Part shown: piece by piece, positions 34,388-45,726 of the stretch
How positions within the stretch are numbered: the first letter of the stretch is position 1
Layout: each line of letters starts with the position of its first letter
DNA from: Rhipicephalus microplus
Lineage: Eukaryota; Arthropoda; Arachnida; Ixodida; Ixodidae
Direction: 5' to 3'
Assembly (NCBI RefSeq): GCF_043290135.1
Contig: NC_134701.1
Coordinates: 32,577,501-32,641,500, forward strand
Length of the DNA stretch: 64,000 nt
The notes under the pieces: generated by a model
Databases searched by the model: none
What the model saw: only the letters and a program-made list of their open reading frames with translations
Told to the model about the DNA's origin: nothing
Made by a program: the position numbers and the translations under genes

Positions 34388-34481
34388 GTCTGAATATGTA
34401 TTCCAAGTGACCTGAGAATATCTCCGAAGATAGGTAGCATTAAAAGAAACACTTATTTTTGTATTTATTTAACGTTTGTAT

Positions 34482-34657
34482 TGTCGCGTGGTCAGTGTCG
34501 CGAAGGGGCACGGGCATGCAAGAACCGACACGCACAAGCTGGCTTCCCCGAGAAAACTGGGTCCCACGCCTTTGTTGGGAACAAATATATAGACATACGC
34601 AGGCGCCGCGCTTCAGTGGCAGCCTGATAAAAGCATTGAAAGATGGCGGCCTACACA
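34482..34657 (-). repeat. 3' LTR of the 34482 gypsy
   Basis: 176 bp, TGTCGCGTGG to CCTACACA on the plus strand; pair of the split LTR at 38704-39145. Confidence 0.85.
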
Positions 34658-35023
34658 ACTCCTCTCTTGAATCAAAGCATTAAAAGTCCATTGGGAGGAT
34701 AGAGGAAGCCTGAAACAAAGCCTTTCACAAATTCAGACGGCGCGGCGAAGCAACACGTCGGCCGTAACGTGTTCGTGTCCCACTGCTGTCCCTGGCCGCA
34801 GAAGACCGTTGCGCCGACTGGCCGCGGCGGGTTGTTGATTCTGCTAGGTCAGCAGGCTGAGATTCCTGAGCGGAAACATGCTGCGGTGGTGGTGGTGGTT
34901 TTTATGCAGCTGTCTACGGCAGATCCTCTCTGGTGGCAGCAGGTGTAAAATACACTAGGCGACGGCGGTTGCGCTGCAGCACTCCCTCACTCAGTTTTGA
35001 CCACTAACTTCGTGGTCATTGCC

Positions 35024-37740
35024 CTAAACGTTCTCGTTGCACTTTCTCGGGCTGCACCCAGACGCGCTTACAGGTTTGGAGCGGTGGCACGTCTCGCGCT
35101 CTGTGATGGGCGTTGAAGTTGTCCATCTGCTTTCGCTCCTTAGCTGCATCCTTAGTGGCGACGTCTTTCTCTGAAGGCCAGTAGAGACGTAGCTTGTATT
35201 CTTGTGTCGGACCTTGGTTCTGAGTTGGAGTCCAATTAACGGCTGAGTTGGGCTGAAGCCATCCACTTCTTGAGTATCCAGATAGCTGAGCAGGGTCAGA
35301 TGAGGGTAGCTCGACTTGCGGAACAAGTCCTTCACCATGCGAACCACCCTCTTCACCTGTCCGTATGACTGAGCGCAGTGTGGACTACTGGTCGCATGTT
35401 TGAAGCCGTACGATGCTGCAAATAATGGAAATTTTTGCGACGATAATGGTGGCCCGTTATCTGACTTGACCTCTTGCGAAATTCCACGTCTGGCAAAGAT
35501 GCTTTTGAGTGCGTCAATGACTGCCTGAATGTCGTGTTTCTCAGGGTAACCACCTCAAGGAACCTCCAATAATAGTCCACCACTAGGATAAATGTCTGGC
35601 CATTGAGGTTGAATACATCTATTCCAAGAGATTTCCAGGGACGTCCAGGTAGGCCCGTGGAGACAAGGGGCTCAGCAAGGTTCACGCAGGTGGGGGAACA
35701 CGATTCGCAACTGGCGACGAGAGAGGTGATGTCTGTAGAGATGTCTGGCCCCCAAACAGATTCCCGAGCTAGGGCTTTGGTTTTGTTTAAGCCTTGATGG
35801 CCTTCGTGCAACAGCGTCAAGACCGCAGGCCGAAGGGATGACGGGATGACTATACAGGGTGGTGGCTGAGTGCTGTCGCAGACTGAAAGCTCGTCCACCA
35901 CAGAGGCGTACATCGAAAGGTGCAGTGATATTTCTTACTTTTATGGCCAACCCTGTTGGCAGAAAAAAATGAGAACCTTGCACTCTACATCGGATCTTGT
36001 GCCTGTCGTATGTCTTCATGGCCCAGTTGCAAGACATCCGACGTGCAGCCGAACACTTGTGCTTCGAAGAGTTCAACTGTGTCGAGGGGAGTGGATGCCT
36101 TCACGATTCGAGACAAGGTATCTTCTGTTGCTAGCAGTTTTCCCGGCACGTGTAGCATGTGACATTGGTATTGCATTGTCTTGAGTCGTAATCTCTGAAT
36201 ACGAGGGGGCAACATGTCCAGCTTCATCTTGCCCAGGAGTGAAACAAGTGGCAGGTGGTCAGTCTCGACGTCGAAATTGATGCCGTGGACAAACTCGTCA
36301 AACCTCTCGGTAGCCCATGTCGTTGCCAAAGCCTGATTTCGGTCTGGCTCTAACGCTGTTCGGTCTCAATCACGGACCTCGAAGCGAATGCGACTGGGTG
36401 GTGCTCTCCCGAGGGTTGCATTTGTAGCAAGAATGCACCGAGTCCGAACGAACTGGCGTCTGAGGCACCGTAGTGGCGTATGACGGGTGGTACTTAGCCA
36501 TGCACCTGTCTGATGTCCAGAGCTCTTTAAGTTTCTCAAATACAGCCTTTTGCTCATGCTGCCACACCCAACTTGAGGACTTGTTCAATAAGGCTCTGAT
36601 GGGTGCTGTGACGTCCGAGAGGTGTGGTAAAAATATGGCGAGACGATTCACCATTCCCAGCAGCCTTCTAACGCCGGCGACGTCAGTTGGAGCTTGCATT
36701 GCTTTGACTGCTTCGATCTTGCTAGGATCTCGCCTGATATGCTCTGCTGAGACGACAACTTCGAGGAAGGAGAGTTTAGATACCCCAAACGACATTTGTC
36801 CTGGTTCAGTGTGATGCCTGTTTTTAAAAAGCGGGACAGCACCTGGCTTAGTCTGGGGTCATTCTCTTGGGTGTGTTGAAAAAACAGTATGTCATCGATC
36901 ATATTGGCGACTCTATCTTGGCCCTCCTGGATTCCTGACTTTCTTTTTTGGAAGTATTTTGGCACGGAGGTAATGCCAAAGGGGAGCCGGCAAAAGCAGT
37001 AGCGGCCATATGGGGTAATGAACGTTGTGAGCTCTTGGGAATCAGCCGAGAACATAACCTGGTGGAAGCTTGCACTCGCATCGAGCTTTGAAAAAACTTT
37101 TGCATCACGAAGGAGGCCAAGAACTTGCTTCACAGTTGGTAGAATATGGCGTTCACGGAGGACGACATTGTTTATTTTAGTCAAGTGAACGCACCACCGG
37201 TAGGATCCATCGTCTTTTCGTACGACGACGAGCCCAGAGCGCCATGGTGTAGGCTTGTCAACCCTGTGATTCACACCGGCGCTTTCCAATTTGTCCCGTC
37301 CTTGGTGGACAACCTTGAGCAAGCAAACAGGGATCCTGTGGGGGCACTTAGCGAGAAGGGCATGGCATCAGGTTTCAGCCGGATGATGTACTTGTCTTTC
37401 AGAGTGCCCAGTCTTTTGAAGAGCTCGATGCGCAGCGTTGCCTTCGGAATCTTTTGTTCGTCAAGAAACTTTACTACTTGCAGGGCTTGCAGCGCAAGCA
37501 GTCCGAGAAAAGGTACCGTGAGAGACTGTATGACGTAGAGGCACTGGCAACTTGTTTTTGTTTGCCACCGAAGGCACGCCAAACGCGAGCATTGCATGCG
37601 AAGTGGTTGTATTTCCGGGCTGGTGAGCAAGCTGTCGAATTTGTCGAGCTTGGTGGGCAGCATAAGGAAGTCGTTGGGCACCGCAGATACTTCGGCGCCA
37701 TAGTCAACCTTTAAATGTGCCGTATAGTTGTCAACGGTAA
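35024..37740 (-). pseudogene. Gypsy pol of the 34482 element
   Basis: Protease: VDYGAEVSAVP near 37700, where the catalytic D-T/S-G is read as DYG. RT at 37322-36648: DKPTPWRSGLVVVRKDDGS, PTVKQVLGLLRDAKVFSKLD, YCFCRLPFGITSVPKYFQK and catalytic MIDDILFF. RNase H region 36795-35985: SFLEVVVSAEHIRRDPSK, INFDVETDHLPLVSLLGK and SLLGKMKLDMLPPRIQRL. Integrase 35913-35353: LHEGHQGLNKTKALAR with CESCSPTC (HHCC-like), GIDVFNLNGQTFILVVDYY. Frame changes between nearly every block; dead. Confidence 0.88.
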
Positions 37741-38700
37741 CATCGATGAGCTTTGCCGTGGCGGGCGTCCCGATGGCGTGCAAATGAATGGAGCCGAGCT
37801 TGTTCTGCTTGTTCTTCTTTGAACGGCACACTTAAAAAAGTGGCCTTTCTTTTTGCAAAAGTTGCAGGCGGAATGTCGAGCTCGACAGTTCGAACGGCGG
37901 TGAAGCACGCGACCGCGAAATGAACATGTGGATCGCCGGCACGCGCGCTCTGCTTGCGGCTGCCGCGCAGTAGGCTTAGCTCCGGAATGACGAGAGGCGG
38001 GTTTGTCCGCTTTTGCGGCGTCGAGGTTGAGTTCCCGAGAGTTCTTTGTGCCAATCTGAGAATACTTTTCTTTATCGGCGTCTTAGAATACGGGCCTGAG
38101 TCCAAGTCTCCGTAAGCGTCAGCTTCCCTTTTCAGCACAGCTGGTCCGAGAGGCGGGAGTCGTGGAGGCCGACGACAAACTGGTCATGTGCAACCCTTTT
38201 CTCGACAGCAGCTGACTGATAGTTACAGCGCTTCTCCATGGTACGCACTTCTGCGCAGGACGTATCGACGCTATCGTCCCGCAGCTGAACACGTGGGTGA
38301 AACCGTAACGACTCGTAGAGTTCGTTGGCCGTTTGCACGAAATGCTCAGTGAAGCGGGCCGCAACGACTTTGTATGAGGCGAGCGATAGGGCGTCGAGCG
38401 AAAAATTTTCGAGGAGTGTGTGGGCGTCTGGGCCCATGCAGTACAGTAACGCGCGTACCTGCACGTCTTCCGACACTTTTGTGAGCCCGAAAGCCACCGC
38501 GTAGCCTTCGTAGCGACGGAGCCATGTCGCCCATGTTGCCGGGTCTACTAAGTCGAACGAAGCCGGTGGCTGGAGGTTGACGCCATACAGTTGCAGCAGT
38601 TGCGGCGGCTCACTTGTCTCGTTGAGAGATATTGTGTTGCCGTTCAGTCGTGGCGAGACCTAAGGCTGGGAGCGTTGTTCGTTTGCTACCCCACTTCTGG
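37711..38700 (-). pseudogene. Gypsy gag of the 34482 element
   Basis: Capsid part reads EDVQVRALLYCMGPDAHTLL, FTEHFVQTANELYESLRFH, VEKRVAHDQFVVGLHDSRLS between 38497 and 38132, then a stop. A zinc knuckle CNFCKKKGHFFKC lies near 37850 in another frame. Starts near the primer site at 38700; the ATG is not obvious. Confidence 0.82.
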
Positions 38701-38703
38701 CAC

Positions 38704-39145
38704 CATGTTGCGTGGTTAGTACTGCGAAAGGGCACGGGCATGCAAGAGCCGAGACGCACAAGCTGGCTTCCCGGACAAAAATGGGTTCCCCGCCTTTATT
38801 GGGACGGGCCCTGCCATGATGGTCTAGTGGCTGAGGTACTCGGCTGCTGACCTGCATGTCGCGGGATCGATTTCTGGCTGTGGCGGCTGCACTTTTGATG
38901 GAGGCAGAAATGCTGTAGGCCTGTGGGCTCAGATTTGAGTGCACGTTAACAAAACCTAAGTGGTCTAAATTTTCTACGCCCTCCACTATGGCGTCTCTCA
39001 TAATCATTTGGTGGTTTTGGAATGTTAAACCCCACATATCAATCAATTGATTGGGACGGACATATATAGACATACACTGACGTTAATGGGGCACCACGCT
39101 CCGATGGCAGCCAAACCAAAGCATTAAAAGGTGGCGACCTCTACA
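38704..39145 (-). repeat. 5' LTR of the 34482 gypsy, split by a SINE
   Basis: LTR halves 38704-38807 and 39050-39145 flank a Ruka SINE. Joined in order they match 34482-34657. Confidence 0.85.
38808..39049 (+). mobile_element. Ruka SINE copy 4, inside a gypsy LTR
   Basis: Full-length: A box GGTCTAGTGGCTGAGG, B box GGATCGATTTC, core GTGCACGTTAACAAAACC, end TGTTAAACCCCACATATC. A 10-bp duplication ATTGGGACGG flanks it exactly (38798-38807 and 39050-39059). It inserted after the gypsy element. Confidence 0.93.
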
Positions 39146-39633
39146 TATATAATTTTTTATGTTATGCTGCCCAATCATAATTATTTCGTACATTATTCTT
39201 GTTGATGATGATGAGTAGTTTTTAGTGGCGCAAGGGCCAATTGATGGCCAAAGAGCGCCATTTCAATTGACTACAGATATGAACACTGATATGGTGCATG
39301 GCTGTAAAGGGGCCTCAAAATTCCTCGCTCTAACGCAGTTTAAAACATGAAAGTAATAAAATCATGACAGTGGCGTGACTTATGTGTACGAATAGCGGAT
39401 GGCAAAATGTCATGATAATAAATATATGATGAAGATGTAGTCACCGCAGCCACGACCACTCTATAGAGGCCGCGCTACGGATGACCTCGAAATATCGGGT
39501 GGAAGCTTTGCACATCTTTTAAAAAGGTAAACAGTGTTTGCAGTTTAAAAAGCGGATCCCTACCAATGAGCATCCCAGAGTTTAGAGGGAGCTGCTGTCG
39601 TAGGGCAGTAAATTTGCTTTTTTCTTAGAGCAT

Positions 39634-42600
39634 CTAGCTTATTGAGCAATCCTCTACAGTCCACTTGCACTGGACGAGAATGTGGAGAACCGTAAGAGGC
39701 TCTCCGCATCTCTCACAATATGGTGGATCGCCGGTAGACAGAAGAAATGAATGTGTAGAATGTGTATGTCCTGTTCTAAGCCTTGTTAGTATTACTTCTG
39801 TGTATCGTGATTTTGATAGTGGTGGCCAATAACCTAGTTGCGGCTTAATAGTATGGAGTTTATTAACTGTGTGTTTATCCCACATGCTCTGCCAATACCC
39901 CCTGAGCTTTCGTTTTATAAAAGGTTTTAAGTGAAGTGCAGGGACTGGTGTTGATGCATTGTCAGTAGTGACATTGGTGCAAGCAGCCAGATTGTCGGCC
40001 AAAACGTTCCCTTGTATTTCACGGTGCCCTGGAACCCAGCAGACAACGACATGCTGTTTTGATGTTTAGAGTGTGCACAGAAGTGAGTAAAGAGTCACCA
40101 GCACGGGGTTCTTGTGTTTTTTAGGAGTTTTCAGGGCTTTGACCACGCTTAGGGAATCTGTGTATATTACCGCCTTTTGTAATTTTATCTGTTTATTGTG
40201 TTTTACGACCGCCAGTATTGCGTAAGCTTCTCCTGTGAAAATGCTCGCATCAAGATTAAGAACGCCGGCCTCGGAAAAGGATTGGCCTACCGCAGCATAT
40301 GACACAAAAGTGTTTGACTTTGACGCATCGGTAAAGAACTCAGGGCATGTGTATTTATTTTGTAGTTCTAGGAAGTGTGTATATATGTGTGCAAGTGGTT
40401 CGTGCTTTGTGACATCAACAAAAGAGACACCACCGTCTATAAGCTGCCACTGCCGCGGTGGCAGATATGTTGCAGGAGCCATCAAACTGTGTTCAAGAGG
40501 CACACCTGTTTCTTCGGCCAGGCTCCTTACACGCAGTGCGTAGGGCTACCTAAACGAAGGACGGTTCTCGAACAAGCTAGAACAAGACAAATCAATAATT
40601 GTGAAATGGGAAGGGTGTTTATTTTCTGCCTCCACCTTCAAAAAGTACAAAAAGGACAGGGAACATCTTTGTAGGGGGAGCGACCATTCATTCGAATCCA
40701 CGTACAGGATCTCCACAGGGCTGGTGCGGAAAGCACCCGTAGAGAGGCGAATGCTTAGATGGTGGACAGGGTCAAGAATTTTCAAGACTGATGGTGTTGC
40801 CGACTGATAGATTATAGCACCGTAATCTAGGCATGTGCGTACGAGGCTTTTATATAAGTTAATTAAACATTTACTGTCACTAACTCATGTAGTGCGTGAC
40901 AACACTTTTAAAACATTCATGGCTTTGAAACATTTTGTTTTTAAATACTTGATGTGCGATACGAAGGTCAACTTGTCGTCCAAGATTAGGCCTAAGAATT
41001 TATGCTCTGCATTTACAGACAGACGTTGACCGTTCAGTTCAATGTCGGGTTCTGAGTGCATGCCTCTTTTTCGGGAGAACAAGACACACGTGCTTTTTTG
41101 TGGGACCAGTCGGAATCCGTTTTTCTCTGCCCATTTGGAGACCTTGTTTAAACCTAATGGAACTTGCCGCTCACACATTGCCAAGTTGCATGACTTGAAG
41201 CCAAGCTGAACATTTTCGACATATGTAAAATAGAACATATTGAGAGAGATGGATAGGTGCAAGGAATTCATTTTGATAAGAAAAAGTGTACAACGATGTA
41301 CACCCCCTTGCGGCATGCCTGTTTCCTGGACAAATGTTTGGGAGAGAACACTGCCCACACGGACACGGAATGTACGATTGGACAAGTAGCTTTTTATAAT
41401 AGTAAACATCCTGCCACGCGCACCAAGATTGGACAGGTCTCTTAATATTCCGAATCTCAATGTCGTATCATAGGCTTTTTCGATGTCGAGGAACACCGAA
41501 AGAAAGTATTGTTTGTGGACGAAGGCATCTCGGATCTGTGCCTCGATACGCACGAGGTGGTCAGTGGTGGATCTACCCTCTCGAAACCCTCAATGGAATG
41601 GGTCGAGCAGATTGTTCGTTTCAAGGTAATGTACAAGTTTGCGATTTATCATTTTTTCAAAAAGTTTACACATGCAACTTGTAAGTGCGATTGGCCTGTA
41701 TTTACTAACGGAAGATGGATCCTTGCGTTGCTTTAAAATCCGAATAATAATGGCTTCTTTCCACGCAGAAGGGATTTCACCGGAAAACCAAATAGAGTTA
41801 TACAGGTAAAGCAGGTTTTTTTTGTGTTTCAGAATGCAGTTGTTTTAATATTTCGTATACTATACTGCCCGAACCTGGAGCTGATTTATTGCAAACAAAT
41901 AGCGATGCTTGTAACTCAGCCAAACTGAAAGGGTTGTTGTACGACTCATGTTTAGAGAATTTTCGCTGAAGTTTCTCTTTTTCGATTTTTCTTTTGTGTC
42001 GTTGAAAAGCTGCAGTATAATGCGACGAACTGGACACCTCTTTGAAGTGGGCACCGAGTAAGTTCGCCTGGTCTACCGAGGTGTCCCCTTGTGTGTCTAC
42101 TAGAGGTAGTGCAGATGCGTGTCGTCCTGTTACCTTGCGAACCATGTTCCAGACTTTAGTTTCTTGTGTATATGAAGTGATGCCTGATAAAAACTTATGC
42201 CAGCTTTCTCTTCTAGCCTGCCGGTGCGTTCTCCTGCCTTGGAACTTGATTTTGTTAAAACTTTCAAGATTCTCTGCCGTAGGCGAGTCGCGTAGCATTC
42301 TCCACGCTTTGTTTTGTTGTTTGCGTGCATTGCGACATTCAGTATTCCACCACAGGACACGTCGCTTGCCAGGCAGTCCAGAAGTTTGCGGGATGCATTT
42401 CATCGCAGCGTCGGTCAGAAAAGCAGAAAAGTATTGTACAGCTGCATCTATGTTTAAACTAGATAGGTCAGTCCAACTTAAGTGAGTAATCTGCGAGAAC
42501 TGTTCCCAATCAGCTTTGTCAGTGATCCATCTGGGGACCTGTGGGTGATATTCATTTGATATGGGTTTGCTTATGGTTACGCGAAAGTGGTCACTTCCGT

Positions 42601-43216
42601 AAGGATTAGTGATGACATTCCATGTCAGTAAAGAAAGGAGAGATGGTGAGACAATGCTAAGGTCTATTGACGAGTAGGTATTGCTGGCAAAGCAGTAATA
42701 TGTGGGCTCTTTCCGATTTAAAAGGCACGCGGCAGAAGTAAGAAGGAACTGTTCAATCAGGCGACCTCGAGCATCGCAGCGAGAGTCACCCCATAGATTG
42801 CTATGTGCATTGAAATATCCAAGCAGGATATAAGGTTCTGGAAGTTTATCTATTAGGGACTGGAATTCACATTTTTCAAGATGGTAGTGTGGAGGTATGT
42901 AGACAGAGCAGATGGTCACGAGTTTGTTCAGGAGGACTACACGAATAGCCACTGCTTCAAGAGATGTTTCGAGTGGTAGATGAGTACATGCAATTCCTTG
43001 ATTTACTATAATGGCCACACCACCAGATGACGTGACGGCTTCATTCCTGTCCTTTCAAAAAATGATATACTGGCGTAGAAAATTAGTGACCTTGGGTTTT
43101 AGGAGTGTTTCTTGTACACACAGCACTTTTGGTGACTGTTTATGTAAAAGTTCTCGAATATCGTCAAGGTTTCTCAGTAGTCCTCTGACATTCCACTGTA
43201 AAATTTGTGTCTTCAT
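39634..43216 (-). pseudogene. ORF2 of copy C: endonuclease, RT, RNase H, zinc finger
   Basis: Starts MKTQILQWNVRGLL at 43216. Endonuclease continues after an in-frame TGA near 43058: GGVAIIVNQGIACTHLPL, GYFNAHSNLWGDSRCD, SSIDLSIVSPSLL, YGSDHFRVTI; the linker runs to 41798. RT at 41553-40885: FLDIEKAYDTTLRFGIL, LSQTFVQETGMPQGG, and the palm box read as TYVENVQLGF, so both catalytic Asp of YxDD are replaced by Glu-Asn. RNase H 40503-39900: EFFTDASKSNTFVSYA, GEAYAILAVVKHNKQ, IYTDSLSVVKALK and MADNLAAC. C-terminal zinc finger CERCGEPLTVLHILVQC near 39690. Confidence 0.93.
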
Positions 43217-43261
43217 TTTAATTGTAGTTAAGTGCTGTGTGTACAGAAACGTTGCCTTAAG

Positions 43262-44453
43262 TTACAGGGCCTGTTGGGGCCCTGTAATACGGGTTTTCTC
43301 TTTCTTGCTTTGCTCCAAAGAGCTGCGCCTTCCCTTCGGCGTGTGGGGCGCGAGAGGAGTATGGCTTGTGTCCATCACCTCTTCTGAGGTGGTGGATGGT
43401 GTCTGCTTGGCAGGCACGTTTCTGGCAGTTTCGGACCTGACTTTACTTGCAGTGGTCCGTGGTCCAGCACTCTCTGAAGTCTGCTGGCCCTTTTGAACAG
43501 GAGGCGGAGCAGTAAGACTGCTCCAGCCGGAGGCGCTTCTGGCACAACCGCAGTCAGACTTTGTGTGAATCTCACGGGTGCCGAAAGACGTGGCACGGCG
43601 CCTCGACGCGCCACGTCGGCGAAGGAAGGTGCAGAATTATTGTGTGCAGAAAAACGTTGACGTGCCTCTTGAAACGACAGGTTGAACTTTACCTTAAGTT
43701 CTAATATTTGTTTCTCTTTTTTCCATGCAGGGCATGATCAGGAGTAGGCAGCGTGATCTCCTTCGCAGTTAGCGCAACAGGCTTCTGAAGTGCACTTTTC
43801 GGATACATGTTCACAAGATGCGCCCTTCGCGCACTTAGCGCGCCCTCTGCACATTTGGGATCCGTGTCCGAAGCGCTGACACTTGAAACATCGGCGAGGA
43901 TTCGGTATATAAGGTCTGACAGGAAGCTTGCAGTAACCAGTTTTAATAGAGTCGGTAAGGTTGCTTGTACCGAAGGTAACTATGATGTGCTTTGTTGGGA
44001 TCTGTTTATTATCTCGCCTGATTATTGTTGTTTGTGCTTTCACTACATTTTGTTCTTGCCAGCCTTCGAGCAATTCACTTTCAGACAGCTCGAGGAGGTC
44101 ATCATCAGATATGACACCACGCACTATGTTCATCGACCTATGTGGGCCCACTGATATTGGGATGTTATCAAATGAAACGAGTTTTGTGACCTTGTCGTAC
44201 TGAGTCTTATCACAAACTTCTAGAAGGAGATCGCCACTCCCCATCTTAGTTACTTTATAGCCAGGGCCAATTGCATCTGTGAGCGTTTTCGAGACAATAA
44301 ATGGTGAAATATATCGAACTGTTTTCTTTTCATTTTGGCTGTGGATTACATGGTACTTGGGGAAGGTCTGTTTAGGCTGTGCAGTAAAGAAGCTGTCATC
44401 GGTGCGCCACCTTTTCAGGCGGTGATCAGGGAGTGCAGGAAAAGGGTTTTCCA
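43262..44453 (-). pseudogene. ORF1 of copy C
   Basis: MENPFPALPDHRLKRW opens at 44453. A long intact stretch holds VGPHRSMNIVRGVISDDDL, LSESELLEGWQEQNVV and the zinc-knuckle set CFKCQRFGHGSQMC, CAKGASCEH..C and CANCEGDHAAYS. A TGA at 43738-43740 interrupts it; reading continues with FNLSFQEARQRFSAH to a frame change near 43375 and a stop at 43262-43264. One base change away from a long ORF1, suggesting a moderately young copy. Confidence 0.9.
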
Positions 44454-45030
44454 TAAGAAGCATTTTAAATTCGGTGGTGATGGTGGCCACCCACCACCGA
44501 GCCCAACAAGGGGACGCTACAAGGTTGAATAGTGAACACTTGGAGACGCCAGCCATGCATCGCCGATATAACCGAATATAACTACCCAAGGCTGGGTAAC
44601 TACACAGAGTTAACCCTCGCCGCCAGGAAATTCGGAAGTAAACGGAAAAGAGAAGATGACAGGACAGATAAAATGTGAGAGATAAAGACGAAGATGTAGG
44701 AAGAGAGAGATAGGAAAAGGCGACTGCCGATTTCCCTTGGGTGGGTCAGCCCAGGGGTGCCGTCTACGTGAAGCCGGGGCCAAAGGGGTGTGTTGCCTCT
44801 GCCGGGGAGCCTTAAAGGTCCAATCACCCAGCATCAGCTCAACCCCCAGGATCCCCTTTTCCCCGGACACGGCAAAGCCACGCACGGCTAGGCGTGGGAG
44901 GGAGTCAAAACTCCCCCGTTAGCTCGGGTCCGTGGTGTCGCTACACACTCCATTATTCTTGTTTTATGTTATACCAAATTCACTTATATTTATGTATCTT
45001 AAACTGTGGTTGCTTTGTGACATTCCACTT

Positions 45031-45726
45031 TGTGGGGGTGCTGACACCCCCTGCAAAATTGTGTGTGCTGCGTGACGCACGTGTCTCGCCCAAAACCGCG
45101 TTTCGGATTACAACCAGCATGCGGTAGGTGGCGTTGTGTTCACGAGCGATGATTCACTGCACAGTACCGCCCCTCAACTTCACTATTTGATGGAAAAAAA
45201 AAAGATAAATCTAGTTTTTGGTTCACCTAGTGTTACGTTAGGTGGCGTTAGCCGCCCGATCCAAAGGGTACAGCCATATCAATCCATCCATCGTGACCAC
45301 AACTATCATCATCATGGTTGGTTGAGTGAGAGCGCCGGCAGTGACTCCTGGTGGAAGGCAAGCCTTGGTACCTGGCGAAAGAGTTGGCGAGTCTCTTGCG
45401 CGTGTGGCCGTTGCCGCGAAAGGTTCTCTTTAGCGTGGGTTTCGGTGCATGGCACCGCGGACTGCGCGTAGGGGGCCCTCGTGGTCAAGCGTTGGTGACG
45501 CCGCCTTGGGTGTGTTATGTGTTTTTCATGCTTTAGACTGTATGGTAATATTGTGTAAGAATGTCCTAGCGTGTTGATCACGATTGATGTTATAATGATT
45601 CGGCTCACGATATCGTCGTTCTAAGTTAGTAAAGTAAATGTATGTGTATCGTTTGGTTTCTTCTGACCGCGTCTACTGGGGTAATTCACTCCAAGATCCC
45701 GGCTTTCGCCGATTTTGAGACCCACA
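45031..45726 (+). repeat. Left LTR of the non-autonomous element
   Basis: 696 bp from TGTGGGGGTGCTGACACC to GAGACCCACA. The first 21 bp form a hairpin (GGGGGTG / CACCCCC). Shared landmarks with the right LTR include GTCTCGCCCAAAA, ATCTAGTTTTTGGTTCAC and GACGCCGCCTTGGGTGT. Confidence 0.9.

Larger units (their letters stand above)
34482..39145 (-). mobile_element. Gypsy LTR retrotransposon with SINE-split LTR
   Basis: Minus-strand element. 3' LTR 34482-34657, 5' LTR 38704-39145 (about 190 bp once the SINE and duplicated site are removed); shared blocks GGCACGGGCATGCAAGA and CACAAGCTGGCTTCCC. Beside the 5' LTR on the minus strand is TGGTGCCAGAAGTGGGG, a typical primer-site region, and beside the 3' LTR the purine tract AAGAGAGGAG. 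Internal order on minus: gag, protease, RT, RNase H, integrase. No convincing target duplication. Confidence 0.9.
39204..44950 (-). mobile_element. I-group non-LTR retrotransposon, copy C, near full length
   Basis: 5.7 kb with leader (44950-44454), ORF1 (44453-43262), ORF2 (43216-39634) and 3' UTR ending in GATGATGATGAG (minus: simple CAT tail). A 13-bp target duplication CATTATTCTTGTT flanks it exactly at 39191-39203 and 44951-44963, fixing both borders. Compared with copy A it lacks about 45 bp at the 5' end. Best copy of the family in this window, but RT lacks its catalytic pair and both ORFs have stops. Confidence 0.94.
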
